Shown here in pieces: positions 15,964 through 25,600 of a stretch of 51,378 nucleotides of DNA. The notes beneath the pieces were generated by a model, which ran no database searches, was not told the origin of the DNA, and was given only the letters and a program-made list of their open reading frames with translations. The stretch lies in contig CABYOM010000005.1 in NCBI GenBank assembly GCA_902520595.1, forward strand, positions 1-51,378, in the 5' to 3' direction. Source of the stretch: an uncultured Candidatus Poseidoniales archaeon. Its GTDB lineage: Archaea; Thermoplasmatota; Poseidoniia; Poseidoniales; Poseidoniaceae. Position numbers and translations under genes: made by a program. Position 1 is the stretch's first letter; every line of letters starts with the position of its first letter.

Positions 15964-18279
15964 TCAGTTCTCAAGCACTGCGTCTACGCTGTCGCCGCCA
16001 ATCACACCTGCTCGCTTAAACAAGAGATAGATTCCACCACCGATTAGAACATTCAACCCAATGAATCCAAACATGCGTCCGACATACCATACTATGCTGT
16101 CAGGGTTGGGAACCAATGTGTCGAGGAACGAAAGTATACTCGATTCTGTGCCAAAGAAAGCTTCGCCAGTTAGCAGACCCGCAGCAACCATAAACGTACT
16201 CAACAGAATGAGGGCACGCTGCTTTTCAGCAACTGTTGCACCCTCTTTTTCTTTGATTGCCTCAATCTTTGGACGAAGTTTCTTGTCTTCCCATTTATCT
16301 CGTGAATAACCTCCAATGAGCATAGGCAATGTGTGAGGGATATCGAGATACATTCCGAGTCCGAACGATGTACCCATTCCAGTGCCCCATTCGACGAACA
16401 TTCCGAGAAGGAATCCGAGCGCAAGGAGATTCAAATCACCTTGGCGTTCAGCGAAAATTACTGAGAAGGTCGCAAAAGCATTGGCTTGTGGTGCCATCAA
16501 ATCGATGGTTCCATCAGCGAGTTGCTTTGAAAGGAAGATAGCTACACCGGCACCAATAATTGCACCAGGAATAACACCCATGATATTTCCTTTCGAGATG
16601 TGATAAGGACGGTTACCGATGTAAAGGCTGTTCTTGTAGTCCCCAATGACGGTTCCCGACATAGAAATCGCTGAACCAAACACGGTTGTTCCAACCAGAC
16701 CGAGGAGAACCGCATCTTGGGTGTTCAATTGTAGGAGATCTTGGGCATTTAAGAAAACACCAAGAAGCATGAGGAGAACGATGAATGAGGTCCCTGAAAC
16801 AGGCTCAATGCCAGTTTCACCCATGACTCGGACTGCGATTGCGCCGAGTAAAAAGGTGGTAAAGATGAGGACGGTTGCAAAGACCAGTGAAGCTAGGACT
16901 GAAAATCCACCAATTGTGAAAATTCCAATCATCGCCAGGAACGTGATACCCATGAAGATAGGAATGTGTTTGAGAGGCCATTCATACCAACCTTTTCCTT
17001 CCATGTATTCGAGACTACCATCGCCTTTGAACGCTGAGCCGATATCAGCGAAGATATTGACAAAAGTTTTCCACATTTTGGCGAGACCAAACATTCCACC
17101 TCCAACAATCGAACCGATAGCAATCGTACGAACCGTCTTGGAGAAGGCAATCATTTGTAGAGATGCTGAACCACCAGCAGCGTAATCCTGAATTGGAATG
17201 TTCGCTTGCTGTGATGCGTCGTAAATTGGGAAATTGAAGTAAACAACAAGTGGAACCAAAAAGAACCAACCAACGAGTGTTCCAAGGTTGACAAGGAATG
17301 CTACACGGGTTTTCATGAACCAGCCAATAGCAAACATCGAGGGGGTAAGTGCTACGCCAATATACGTGTAGGCAAATGGATTCCACTGGGTCTCAGCCGA
17401 CCAATGTGTGTAGTTAAGCGAGACACCATCTTCAATTCCACTCGGTTGGTGAATCTTGCCGTTTGAATAAAAAGTTGCAAGACCGTAATCACCAATGTGT
17501 CCGGATTCGGCTAAGAAATCGAGTAGGGCCATTTTCTTGCCGTCCAACCAAATTAAAGGATATTCAACGAGGAACAATGCACCCATCGTGATTGCGGTCC
17601 ACCAACCAATCGTTTTCAGTGATTCACGAGCGTGTTCAACTGCACCTGTATTTACATCTGAAGCAATATCCAACATCTTCAAAGTCGCTTCAAAGCCTGG
17701 CAATGGAAGAGGATCTTCAACCAACCAAACACGCCTGAAAATGATGAAATACATTATGCCTAAGAAACCGGCAAACATGCTTGCAACAATTCCAACAAAT
17801 GCGAGATTAAACGTATCGGCATTACTGATTAGCGGGCCATCTGCTAAGAAATAACGAGAATCAGAAGCCAATAGGAAAATTGCTGGGAACGTAAAAATGA
17901 AACCAGTCGATGCGTGAGTTGCCCCTGTTGTTGCAGAAGTAGCAATGTTCACTTCAGATGGTGACCACTTGAGAGCCATGCCCAGAAGATAGGCGATATA
18001 CCACGCAGCTGAGATTGCCAAACCAAGTTTGAGACCGATATATGCAGTGACTCCAGAAAACACAGCTCCAATCGCGATGCCGTAAATCACTTTTGGAGTG
18101 CTCCAGTGAGATACTTCGAAGGATTCTTTGAGATTTTTCTCCTCTAGGTATTGCTCAAGAACCCCGGTATTGAGGTTGTTATACATGTCGTCATCAAGCC
18201 AAGTCAGTGTACCTTTCTCAATGGCTTTCAAGCCCTGAGGAGTAACCGGCTGGCGGTATGCAGATTTTTCGACACCCAT
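15964..18279 (-). CDS. OPT-family oligopeptide (or metal-chelate) transporter
   Basis: 771-residue polytopic membrane protein of the oligopeptide transporter (OPT) superfamily, with roughly 14-16 hydrophobic segments. Family-type sequences include GVTAYIGLKLGLAISAAW near the N-terminus, the conserved MGETGIEPVSGTSF segment, and GTGMGTSFGLGMYLDIPHTLP followed by LIGG near the C-terminus. Relatives in prokaryotes import small peptides, probably by proton symport, though some carry metal complexes. It heads a compact minus-strand group with the DMT permease and surE. Peptide uptake fits a protein-degrading marine heterotroph, but substrate is not decidable here. Confidence 0.92.
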   Translation of the reverse strand: MGVEKSAYRQPVTPQGLKAIEKGTLTWLDDDMYNNLNTGVLEQYLEEKNLKESFEVSHWSTPKVIYGIAIGAVFSGVTAYIGLKLGLAISAAWYIAYLLGMALKWSPSEVNIATSATTGATHASTGFIFTFPAIFLLASDSRYFLADGPLISNADTFNLAFVGIVASMFAGFLGIMYFIIFRRVWLVEDPLPLPGFEATLKMLDIASDVNTGAVEHARESLKTIGWWTAITMGALFLVEYPLIWLDGKKMALLDFLAESGHIGDYGLATFYSNGKIHQPSGIEDGVSLNYTHWSAETQWNPFAYTYIGVALTPSMFAIGWFMKTRVAFLVNLGTLVGWFFLVPLVVYFNFPIYDASQQANIPIQDYAAGGSASLQMIAFSKTVRTIAIGSIVGGGMFGLAKMWKTFVNIFADIGSAFKGDGSLEYMEGKGWYEWPLKHIPIFMGITFLAMIGIFTIGGFSVLASLVFATVLIFTTFLLGAIAVRVMGETGIEPVSGTSFIVLLMLLGVFLNAQDLLQLNTQDAVLLGLVGTTVFGSAISMSGTVIGDYKNSLYIGNRPYHISKGNIMGVIPGAIIGAGVAIFLSKQLADGTIDLMAPQANAFATFSVIFAERQGDLNLLALGFLLGMFVEWGTGMGTSFGLGMYLDIPHTLPMLIGGYSRDKWEDKKLRPKIEAIKEKEGATVAEKQRALILLSTFMVAAGLLTGEAFFGTESSILSFLDTLVPNPDSIVWYVGRMFGFIGLNVLIGGGIYLLFKRAGVIGGDSVDAVLEN

Positions 18280-18371
18280 GAAATCGTGGTCCTATACGCT
18301 ACGCGTGTGTTGCAAGGTGGGGGAATCCGTTTGAATAGGTTGCTGTTGTTTGGAATCGATTTACCAGATGT

Positions 18372-19121
18372 TTAACGAGGAAAATCCTCTCTCGAGGAGC
18401 TGTCACGAATCATGACTGCAGGTAATCCTCCCCAAACTTCTCCAGCAGGAATAGTACGGTATTTGGGGATGAGCGCATTTGTTGCTACGACAGCATTTTC
18501 TTCGATGACTACTCCAGGTTGGACCGTTGCACGGGCACCGACCAGTGAACCCTTTTTCATGTGAATAGGAGCAAAAACCATCTGTCCTTTTTCGACTAAA
18601 TGACCGTTGAAAATTGCTCCTCCCCCAATCACGCAATCATCGTCGATGCGAATTAAGAATGGGTCGTTCAAACGAACGGAATTAATCTGTGTATTCTTGC
18701 CAACTTTCGCACCAGCAACACGAAGATATGCAGTAGCCAAAAACGAAGGTACTAAATGCTGGAGGAAGGGTTGTGTTGAGCGGAGTATCTGACCACAGAA
18801 AGCCCAACGTATGGTTGTGAATGACGCCAAAGGAACAATTGTTTTCTCATCGATTCTCAAATGAAGGATGAATTGAAGCAGAGACGAAAAAATCAGAAGA
18901 GAAATAATGTAGACGATAAACGAACTTGACAAAACAAGCCCTGTAAACAAAGCTTGTGCCCATTGGTGGTCATAAGAAAGCAATGAGTCAGCCCATTCAT
19001 AGTAGACAATGGCCGGTGCTATGGGTACACCCCACACAATGATCATAACTGTGATGACCACAAACGAGCCCAATGTTTGAAGCAGTTGGAATGTTTTCAC
19101 GGCTTGCGCTTGAGTACTCAC
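18372..19121 (-). CDS. Membrane-anchored hexapeptide-repeat (left-handed beta-helix) protein
   Basis: 249 residues. The N-terminal ~100 residues contain two or three membrane helices (FVVITVMIIVWGVPIAPAIVYY; LVLSSSFIVYIISLLIFSSLLQFIL). The C-terminal half is a hexapeptide-repeat beta-helix: VGKNTQINSVR, IRIDDDCVIGGGAIF, KGSLVGARATVQPGVVIEENAVVATNALIP, then the WGGLPAVMIRD cap typical of acetyl- and acyltransferases. Similar domains occur in the C-terminal part of Pls-type proteins associated with peptide synthetases and in surface-polymer acyltransferases. It could be an acyltransferase, or a scaffold without activity. It is one gene in a same-strand run with the MFS gene upstream (62 bp) and the OPT gene downstream. 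Confidence 0.78.
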   Translation of the reverse strand: MSTQAQAVKTFQLLQTLGSFVVITVMIIVWGVPIAPAIVYYEWADSLLSYDHQWAQALFTGLVLSSSFIVYIISLLIFSSLLQFILHLRIDEKTIVPLASFTTIRWAFCGQILRSTQPFLQHLVPSFLATAYLRVAGAKVGKNTQINSVRLNDPFLIRIDDDCVIGGGAIFNGHLVEKGQMVFAPIHMKKGSLVGARATVQPGVVIEENAVVATNALIPKYRTIPAGEVWGGLPAVMIRDSSSREDFPR

Positions 19122-19182
19122 TTCATAATGTTAAGCCCAAAACCCCGTGTAGAACAGAGGAATATGCCCGAACTTAGTCAAA

Positions 19183-21192
19183 TCACTCCGAAACTAAACC
19201 GTTTTCTCGAGCGATACGGTCTTCTTCAGCAGCAACGCGAATACCCTCTTCCAGGTCGACACGACTCGTAAGATAGGTTCCAGCAAGAATCACAATCGTT
19301 ATGGTCAAAATCGCAACACGACTATCGAATAATCCGCTGGTTATTCCATATAGGAAAGTTCCAATCATCGCCGCAGACTTACCGAGGAATCCGAAGAATC
19401 CGAAGAACTCTGATGTTCGTGTCTCAGGAATGAGCATTGAGAACATAGAACGTGCTTGAGCACCAGCGGCACCCATAGCAACTCCAACAAACAAACCGAG
19501 GATTATCCACTGCAAGGATACAGAAATTCCAAAGCGTTCCCAGACATTCTCTTTCATGAATTCAGCATAACCGTCAACAGGCCCACCTTGATCAACAATA
19601 GTTGGATGTTGAGCTCCAACTTCTGACTCACCACTCAAATTTCCTCCGACAAACAGGATGGAGAAACGGTGGTCGGTAGCATTATCGAAAGCAGTAACTA
19701 TTGCTACACCATCTGCCTCTGAAATAGACTTGACCTCATCTTCGCTTACCGTGGCGTTCTCTGCTAAAATTGAGGCACCCATCAAACCGATGAGGACAAC
19801 GAGGAAAATCAGAATTGCTCCTTTCGCACCCATTTCTAAGCCTTGGATGTAGACCATGGCTCCACCGAGTAAACCGAGCATAACGATGATAAACAGACAC
19901 ACGAGTATTCCAGATCCGATTGTACTCGCACCAGCATCCTCAGAGCTGTAATCAGGAGTTGGGAAGTGCTCTTGGAAGGCATCACGGAATTCATCATCAC
20001 CTTCAGACGATTCACCAATCCAACCTTCATAACCTCGGTCATAAAGTGTGGTGAGGACATATTGACCCTCCTCTCCATCCGTTTCAGTCCATTCAAAGGT
20101 GAAATCGTGACCAGAATCTTCGGCAGCGATATCAGTTTCAAGGTCAAGTGGAGCAAATCCTGCGGCAACAACCGCAACACCGCAGTAAATCAACAGCGAG
20201 AGCATGAGTGCAAACTTTGTACCTTTCACGTTCGCTAATTTTCCGAATAAAAGGGTCATTGGAATTGCAACGACGTTAACAGTGAGAAGAAGCAAGATGT
20301 TCATGCTTGGGTCAAGTCGAAGGACCGATTCACCGAAAGCACTTGCCATGCTTGCAATGGTGTTGACCCCGTCGTAGAACAAGAGGTATGCAGCAAGGAA
20401 AAGTGCGAGAATCTTGAACTTCTTGATCTCACCAAATGTTTGGAATACTTGACTGTAGGCCACTTTTGTTGCATGACCAAGACCCTGCCACTCCATGTTC
20501 GAAGGAATCTCTGGTTCCGGTGTCCACTTGAACATCAGCATACCGAATCCCCACCACCACAGCGAAGAAGTAACAAATATTGCTGCAAGTTTGAAGTTCG
20601 TGTCCCAGTCAAAAGGACCCATCAGAATGATGAGATGGAAAATGAGCAGGAGAGAACCGCCCATGAATCCATACGCATAACCTCGGCTCGATACGTGGTC
20701 CATGCATCGCTTTTCAGCAAGATAGGGCATGAAGGAATAGTAAATGACGTTACCACCGGTGAATCCAACGGTACCTATGGCGTACATGAGAGCCAAGATA
20801 ATGTATCCCTGAGAGCCAAAATAGGGAGCAGCGCCCATCAGCGCAGTAAAGATGACACCTGTAACCGTATACCATTTCAGAAGTTTTTTCTTGATAGGCA
20901 TTCTATCCGCAATGACTCCTAACGCAGGCGCAGTTACAACCACAAGAAGCATAGATGCCGTGAGAATGTATGCATAAAAGGTGTCACCAGATTGTGTTCC
21001 CGTTGCAAGGTTGTAGAGGTTCGCCATCAATGCAGGAGCAATTACTGTCATAACAGTGAGCGCATATGCTTGATTTCCCCAATCATACCAATACCATCCC
21101 TTGAGTGCTTTTTTCTCATGTTCAGGCATTGCCTCCAAGGCTGCTTCAACCGAAAATGCTTCAGTTGCAGTTGCTGTTCCGGCTTCGGACAT
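19183..21192 (-). CDS. UMF1/Atg22-like major facilitator transporter with large extracytoplasmic insertions
   Basis: 669-residue MFS transporter. The start WYWYDWGNQAYALTVMTVIAPAL is the signature of the UMF1 (unknown major facilitator 1/Atg22-like) family, whose fungal relatives export amino acids from the vacuole. Helices 1-6 look normal. Between the halves there are two unusual soluble insertions: an acidic domain of about 75 residues and a second of about 85 residues (SEDEVKSISEADGVAIVTAF ... WERFGISV), separated by two membrane helices. The last helices resume at LQWIILGLFVGVAMGA. I chose ATG 21192 over 21237 because it removes a Ser-rich run. Family members are usually around 400-450 residues, so the insertions are notable. 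Substrate unknown. Confidence 0.85.
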   Translation of the reverse strand: MSEAGTATATEAFSVEAALEAMPEHEKKALKGWYWYDWGNQAYALTVMTVIAPALMANLYNLATGTQSGDTFYAYILTASMLLVVVTAPALGVIADRMPIKKKLLKWYTVTGVIFTALMGAAPYFGSQGYIILALMYAIGTVGFTGGNVIYYSFMPYLAEKRCMDHVSSRGYAYGFMGGSLLLIFHLIILMGPFDWDTNFKLAAIFVTSSLWWWGFGMLMFKWTPEPEIPSNMEWQGLGHATKVAYSQVFQTFGEIKKFKILALFLAAYLLFYDGVNTIASMASAFGESVLRLDPSMNILLLLTVNVVAIPMTLLFGKLANVKGTKFALMLSLLIYCGVAVVAAGFAPLDLETDIAAEDSGHDFTFEWTETDGEEGQYVLTTLYDRGYEGWIGESSEGDDEFRDAFQEHFPTPDYSSEDAGASTIGSGILVCLFIIVMLGLLGGAMVYIQGLEMGAKGAILIFLVVLIGLMGASILAENATVSEDEVKSISEADGVAIVTAFDNATDHRFSILFVGGNLSGESEVGAQHPTIVDQGGPVDGYAEFMKENVWERFGISVSLQWIILGLFVGVAMGAAGAQARSMFSMLIPETRTSEFFGFFGFLGKSAAMIGTFLYGITSGLFDSRVAILTITIVILAGTYLTSRVDLEEGIRVAAEEDRIARENGLVSE

Positions 21193-21286
21193 AGACGATG
21201 ATGAACTCTTTAGGCTTATGAATACAATACCGGCCAATAACCGAAATATGGGGATTCATATTTCGAATGAAAAGGCTCAATCCCAT

Positions 21287-21667
21287 TCAGCGTTCAATTT
21301 TGTATCGGCCGAGAGCTTCCATCCAAAGAATTTCTTGGCCTGATGCGACTTCAATCTCAGGATCAACAGGGAGAATCATCATCGAGTGGTCTTTCATGTT
21401 CATTGCGTGGACTTCCTCGCCATCAATGTGAGTGACCATAGCCTTGCCTTTCTCAATCATTGGAACATTGATGCTATCGGTGACTGTGCCGACGTGAGAG
21501 ATTTTCTTTGAGGAGAAAAGTGACACCAGTTCGAGACGAGCCTTTGCAGAACCGTGCTTACCAGGCTTCGACTTGGAAATGCTCAAAATCTTGTAAGCCT
21601 CTTCATCGACAACGCAAAAGCGTCCGACTTTCAAAGTTCTAATTTCGACACGGTCTGTTCCTGGCAT
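21287..21667 (-). CDS. eif5A: Translation initiation factor 5A (aIF5A)
   Basis: Archaeal homologue of eIF5A/EF-P, which binds the ribosome and relieves stalling at difficult peptide bonds. 126 residues: an N-terminal SH3-like domain with the exposed modification loop KPGKHGSAK, whose central lysine (about residue 36) would become hypusine or deoxyhypusine, followed by an OB-fold C-terminal domain. The length is normal. It lies between an SDR gene and the MFS gene on the same strand with short gaps. No deoxyhypusine synthase gene is visible in the window. Confidence 0.96.
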   Translation of the reverse strand: MPGTDRVEIRTLKVGRFCVVDEEAYKILSISKSKPGKHGSAKARLELVSLFSSKKISHVGTVTDSINVPMIEKGKAMVTHIDGEEVHAMNMKDHSMMILPVDPEIEVASGQEILWMEALGRYKIER

Positions 21668-21732
21668 ACAATCCCTCTGTTTGCGCTGTCAAGGTGCTGG
21701 CTTATCACCCTTCGCTCTTTTTCACATAGATT

Positions 21733-22479
21733 TTACAGTTCACGAACATCAAACCTTTGTCCTGAATGTTCCATTGAATGATTCAAGATAAGTTGAGATA
21801 ATTTTTCTGCTACGTCTTTACTTTGAGTGAGGTGGCCATCTGTATACAAAGAAACAAAATCTCCATGCGATGGAAAGTTTGCTGGGTTTGCTGAACGTAT
21901 ATCTGACTGCATACCAGTATCAACAACACCTGGCGCTACAGAAATAGCGCTAATGTTTGCATCTGCGCCTTCAGCTGCCAAACATTTCGCCCACATATCC
22001 AGACCGGCTTTCGAAACACAGTATGCAGACCAAGATTCAACAGGTCGAAGTGATGCACCGCTTGAGATTGTGGTGACTCGCGATTGTTTGGTGCCGCCCA
22101 TGAGGTGCATTACCTGTTGAGTTAAATCCTGAACACCGATGAGGTTTGCTTGAATACAATTCGTCCATTGAGCCATATCGGAATTCGCCATCGAGTTGAT
22201 GGGGAAGATTGTGCCTGCATTATGCACGATACCCGCAATCCAGTCAAATTGCTCGCAGATTTTTTCTGCAGCAGACTGGATGTCGGCGGGAAGTGACAGG
22301 TCACAGGCTATTGAAAAAGAGCCAGTGCAAGAATCTGCTAACAAATCACCAATCTCGACCAACTCATTTGAAGAGCGGGCCAACCCAATAACTGGATGGC
22401 CTTGCTCAGCTAATTGCAGTGCAATTTCTCTACCTATTCCTTTCGATGCACCTGTAACGATGTATGGTCCGCCAGCCAT
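21733..22479 (-). CDS. Short-chain dehydrogenase/reductase (SDR)
   Basis: 248-residue NAD(P)-dependent oxidoreductase of the classical SDR family. The Rossmann glycine motif TGASKGIGREIA is at residues 8-19, the structural HNAG motif near 90, the catalytic serine in ISSGAS, and the catalytic YCVSK (Tyr-x3-Lys) near 154. After the catalytic motif, VAPGVVDTGMQ is typical. An arginine after the first strand (LARSS) suggests NADP preference. Its substrate is not predictable. It is upstream of aIF5A on the same strand with a 65-bp gap. Confidence 0.9.
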   Translation of the reverse strand: MAGGPYIVTGASKGIGREIALQLAEQGHPVIGLARSSNELVEIGDLLADSCTGSFSIACDLSLPADIQSAAEKICEQFDWIAGIVHNAGTIFPINSMANSDMAQWTNCIQANLIGVQDLTQQVMHLMGGTKQSRVTTISSGASLRPVESWSAYCVSKAGLDMWAKCLAAEGADANISAISVAPGVVDTGMQSDIRSANPANFPSHGDFVSLYTDGHLTQSKDVAEKLSQLILNHSMEHSGQRFDVREL

Positions 22480-22544
22480 AACATTGGCCAGTGAGGCGGG
22501 TATTTCATCATGACTCTAACTGGACATCATTACCAAATGAAAGA

Positions 22545-22646
22545 TTATTCATCAATCGACTTTCGAGAAACAAGGGTTGCAGCCAAAAGTGAAAGAATAC
22601 CAATCAATGCCGTAAAGCCCGGAACATTGGATGAAGATGTTTCTCT
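22545..22646 (-). pseudogene. Relic of a PGF-CTERM-type protein C-terminus
   Basis: On the minus strand a 33-codon frame reads SSSNVPGFTALIGILSLLAA and ends with basic residues (SRKSIDE) and a TAA stop at 22545. This is a complete archaeosortase-type tail: a PGF motif, a hydrophobic helix and a charged end. It closely parallels the tail of the intact upstream gene (LPGFTASMGLLALLGALAFSR). It is bounded upstream by an in-frame TGA at 22647, has no start, and lies only 20 bp beyond the stop of the big secreted-protein gene. It is best explained as the leftover 3' end of a deleted or duplicated paralogue. Confidence 0.65.
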
Positions 22647-22666
22647 TCATCTCTGGTTCTCGTGGT

Positions 22667-25600
22667 TCACTCGCTTTCCAATTCCCTGTTTGTATTTCTT
22701 GAAAAAGCAAGTGCTCCAAGGAGAGCTAACAATCCCATCGAGGCAGTAAATCCGGGAAGAGATGTTCCTGAATCCCCATCCAGTGTGACAAGCACTTCGG
22801 TTGTTGCCGAATTGTTTGGGTCACCCCAAGTAATGGTTACTGTGATTGTTTCATTTGTGTCTGAACCAACCGTCACCATAGCACCAGCATTCACCTGGCC
22901 AGTTATTGGTCCCACTGTTACGACCATGTCTTGCCCCGTCACGGAATCAAAACTGTTCATTGTAATTGTGATTGGATCATTATCGGCATCAACGCATACC
23001 GCGATTATGTAGTAACTTCCAGCAGGAACCGTAATCTCAGGAGAAATTCCCGTCCCCAGTCCTTGAACAGTTGAAGTTCCAATCTCCAATTCTGAAATTG
23101 CAGCGACACCCGTGACCTCTTCAGGCATTCCGTCTGCCTCAAGGGTATAGTGAATCGCACAAGTAGGTAATTGATTCAACGGGAAATCAGAAGCATCGTA
23201 AGGATCTGTTCCTCGAAGTGTTTCGTAATCGTCGATAAATCCGTCACCATCGTCGTCTTCGTCCATTATGTCACAAATCCCGTCACCGTCGAAGTCCATC
23301 GGTATCGAAGAAGCGTCATCCGTCAGTGTACCGCACTCAATTTCGATTTGGTCCGGCCATCCATCGAGGTCGGAATCTAAACATCCATTGCTTTGGACGA
23401 TACTACCAGGAAGTGTAGTAGGGCACTGATCAACTGGGTCAAAAACACCATCTGAATCGCCATCAGAGGTTGAATTCTGAATCCAGCAAAGTTCATCATC
23501 ATTCACATCTGTCGATTGGAGAAGAGTTTCACCAGCGTAAAATTCTGCTGAGAAACACGCATTTTCAGAGGCAACAAGAGACGTAAACTCGAGATTGACT
23601 TCTTCTGCCGAATCCGTACCTTCGACCCACTCCCACGAACCGGAATCCAAGATCATGGTCTGTTCGTGATTCGAGTTGGTTGACAAAAATGCGCCTGGAG
23701 AACCATCATCGGTATCATCTTCATCATTGGTATTATCACCATCACCGTTATCATCGGTATCATCGTTATCATCGGTATCATTGCTGTCAATATCGTCATC
23801 AGCCTGTTCATCTGAAGACGCCAATCCGGATACAGTCCAGTCAACATAATACATCTGACCTGCGTCCAACAGTGTAAACATCATCGAAATCTCACCCCAT
23901 CCACCGGGATTGAGCGTACGAGTTACCTCCATGTTGGCATTATCTTGATTTCCTGGATCTTCAATAACTGAAATCTTATCACTTACATACGTAGCCATCA
24001 GCGTGTTATCGATTTCTCTGGTAAGTCTACAACTTACCAAATATTCGCCGACTTCACTCGGAGTAAAACTGTAGTCATGATTCGCTGGGCCGTTGTGATC
24101 GAACACACTGGATTGAACGCTAAGAGTCATGTAAGTGTTGAAATCAACCAGTGAACAATCCGTTCTAAAGTCAAGAATAAAGACGTTTTCAAAGTCAAAA
24201 AACCATTGAACAAAGCCTTCAATATTCATGTTCAGCATAACTTCATCTTGTCCGCCTTCAAACAAAATCTCGACCACTTCACCACCAACCACAAAATTAC
24301 TGGCATCAGATTCAACAAGAGTTACATCCAGCATAGTTAATTTCGTAAAAAAGGACATCGAACCGTTCTCTAATGCTCCAAATTCAACACCGCAACAAAC
24401 GGGCAATTCGATTGAAAGTACTTGAGAGTGAGAGGTTGCCGAAGGAGTAAATACCGCATCTGCTGAAATCAGTTGTTCTCCGTTTGAGCCGCTGGTGACC
24501 AAAGCGAAATCGTAACAGTATGTATGATCGTGTGAGTCGTCGTGATGAGTGGTTAACTTGCATAATTCTGCTACGACTTTGTATTGGCTACCAACGTATA
24601 GTCCTGAAGTGCTGACGGTTAACTGCACCGTGTCTCCACCGTCGTAATGCAACGCATCAGTAGTCGCTGAATCAATATGCTCAACACCGGTATAATTGGC
24701 ATCAAGTACTGAAATACCGGTGCGTGTGACTGAACCCATGACCATAGAATCATTATCACGGACTAAGATACAGGTCACAACATATTCACCACTCAACTCT
24801 GGTGAAAAACTCAGGTCCTCATCAAACGAATTACGACGGTTCATGGTGAGACTTTTATTATCGATAACGCTCGTTGAATCTGAAAGTTCACACGTCATTG
24901 TGTAATTCAATACATACGAATTTTCGTGATCGAGATTCCAGTGGGTCGAAAAGTGCAATTCCATACCGATGAGTAATGGATTTCGATGTGGATTGAGGAC
25001 TGATTGAACAAGTTCGCCTCCGAGGATGAAGTCATCTGATTGTTCGAAGACAAGTTCAACACCCTGAATTGATAGATAGCCATTCAACGCATATGAGCCG
25101 TTTTCAATGGATGTCCTAAATGGAGAGCCAGTTGTTTCATTTACTTCCCAATCTCCACAGCAGTCGATGTCAATTGAAATCGTTTCAACATGGTAGGAAT
25201 CCAAAGCCGTGAATGTTAAGGAACCTCCGACAACTGTGTTCTCCTGTTCTGGAGAGGTTGCATATGACAAGAAAACATCACTTGAGCATCGATATAAGTA
25301 ATCATCTTCGTGTTCGTCGTATTCATAGTAGGAATCACAGAATTCATACGCAAACGTGTATTCTTGACCAACGTAAAGATCAGTCATATTCACTTCAAAG
25401 GTCGTTGGTGATGTACGGTTGAAGTACGAATTTGTCGGCTCGATCGAAAGGGATTCATTCGCAGTGTAATTTGCTTCAATGATAGTGAAATTATCTCCTA
25501 CCGCGGTTGCAAGAATGGATCCGTCAGCATCGCGAATAAGTTCGCAATCTAGATGATGAATACCTGACTGATTTGAGAAAAGTGAAAAATATGGGTCTAC

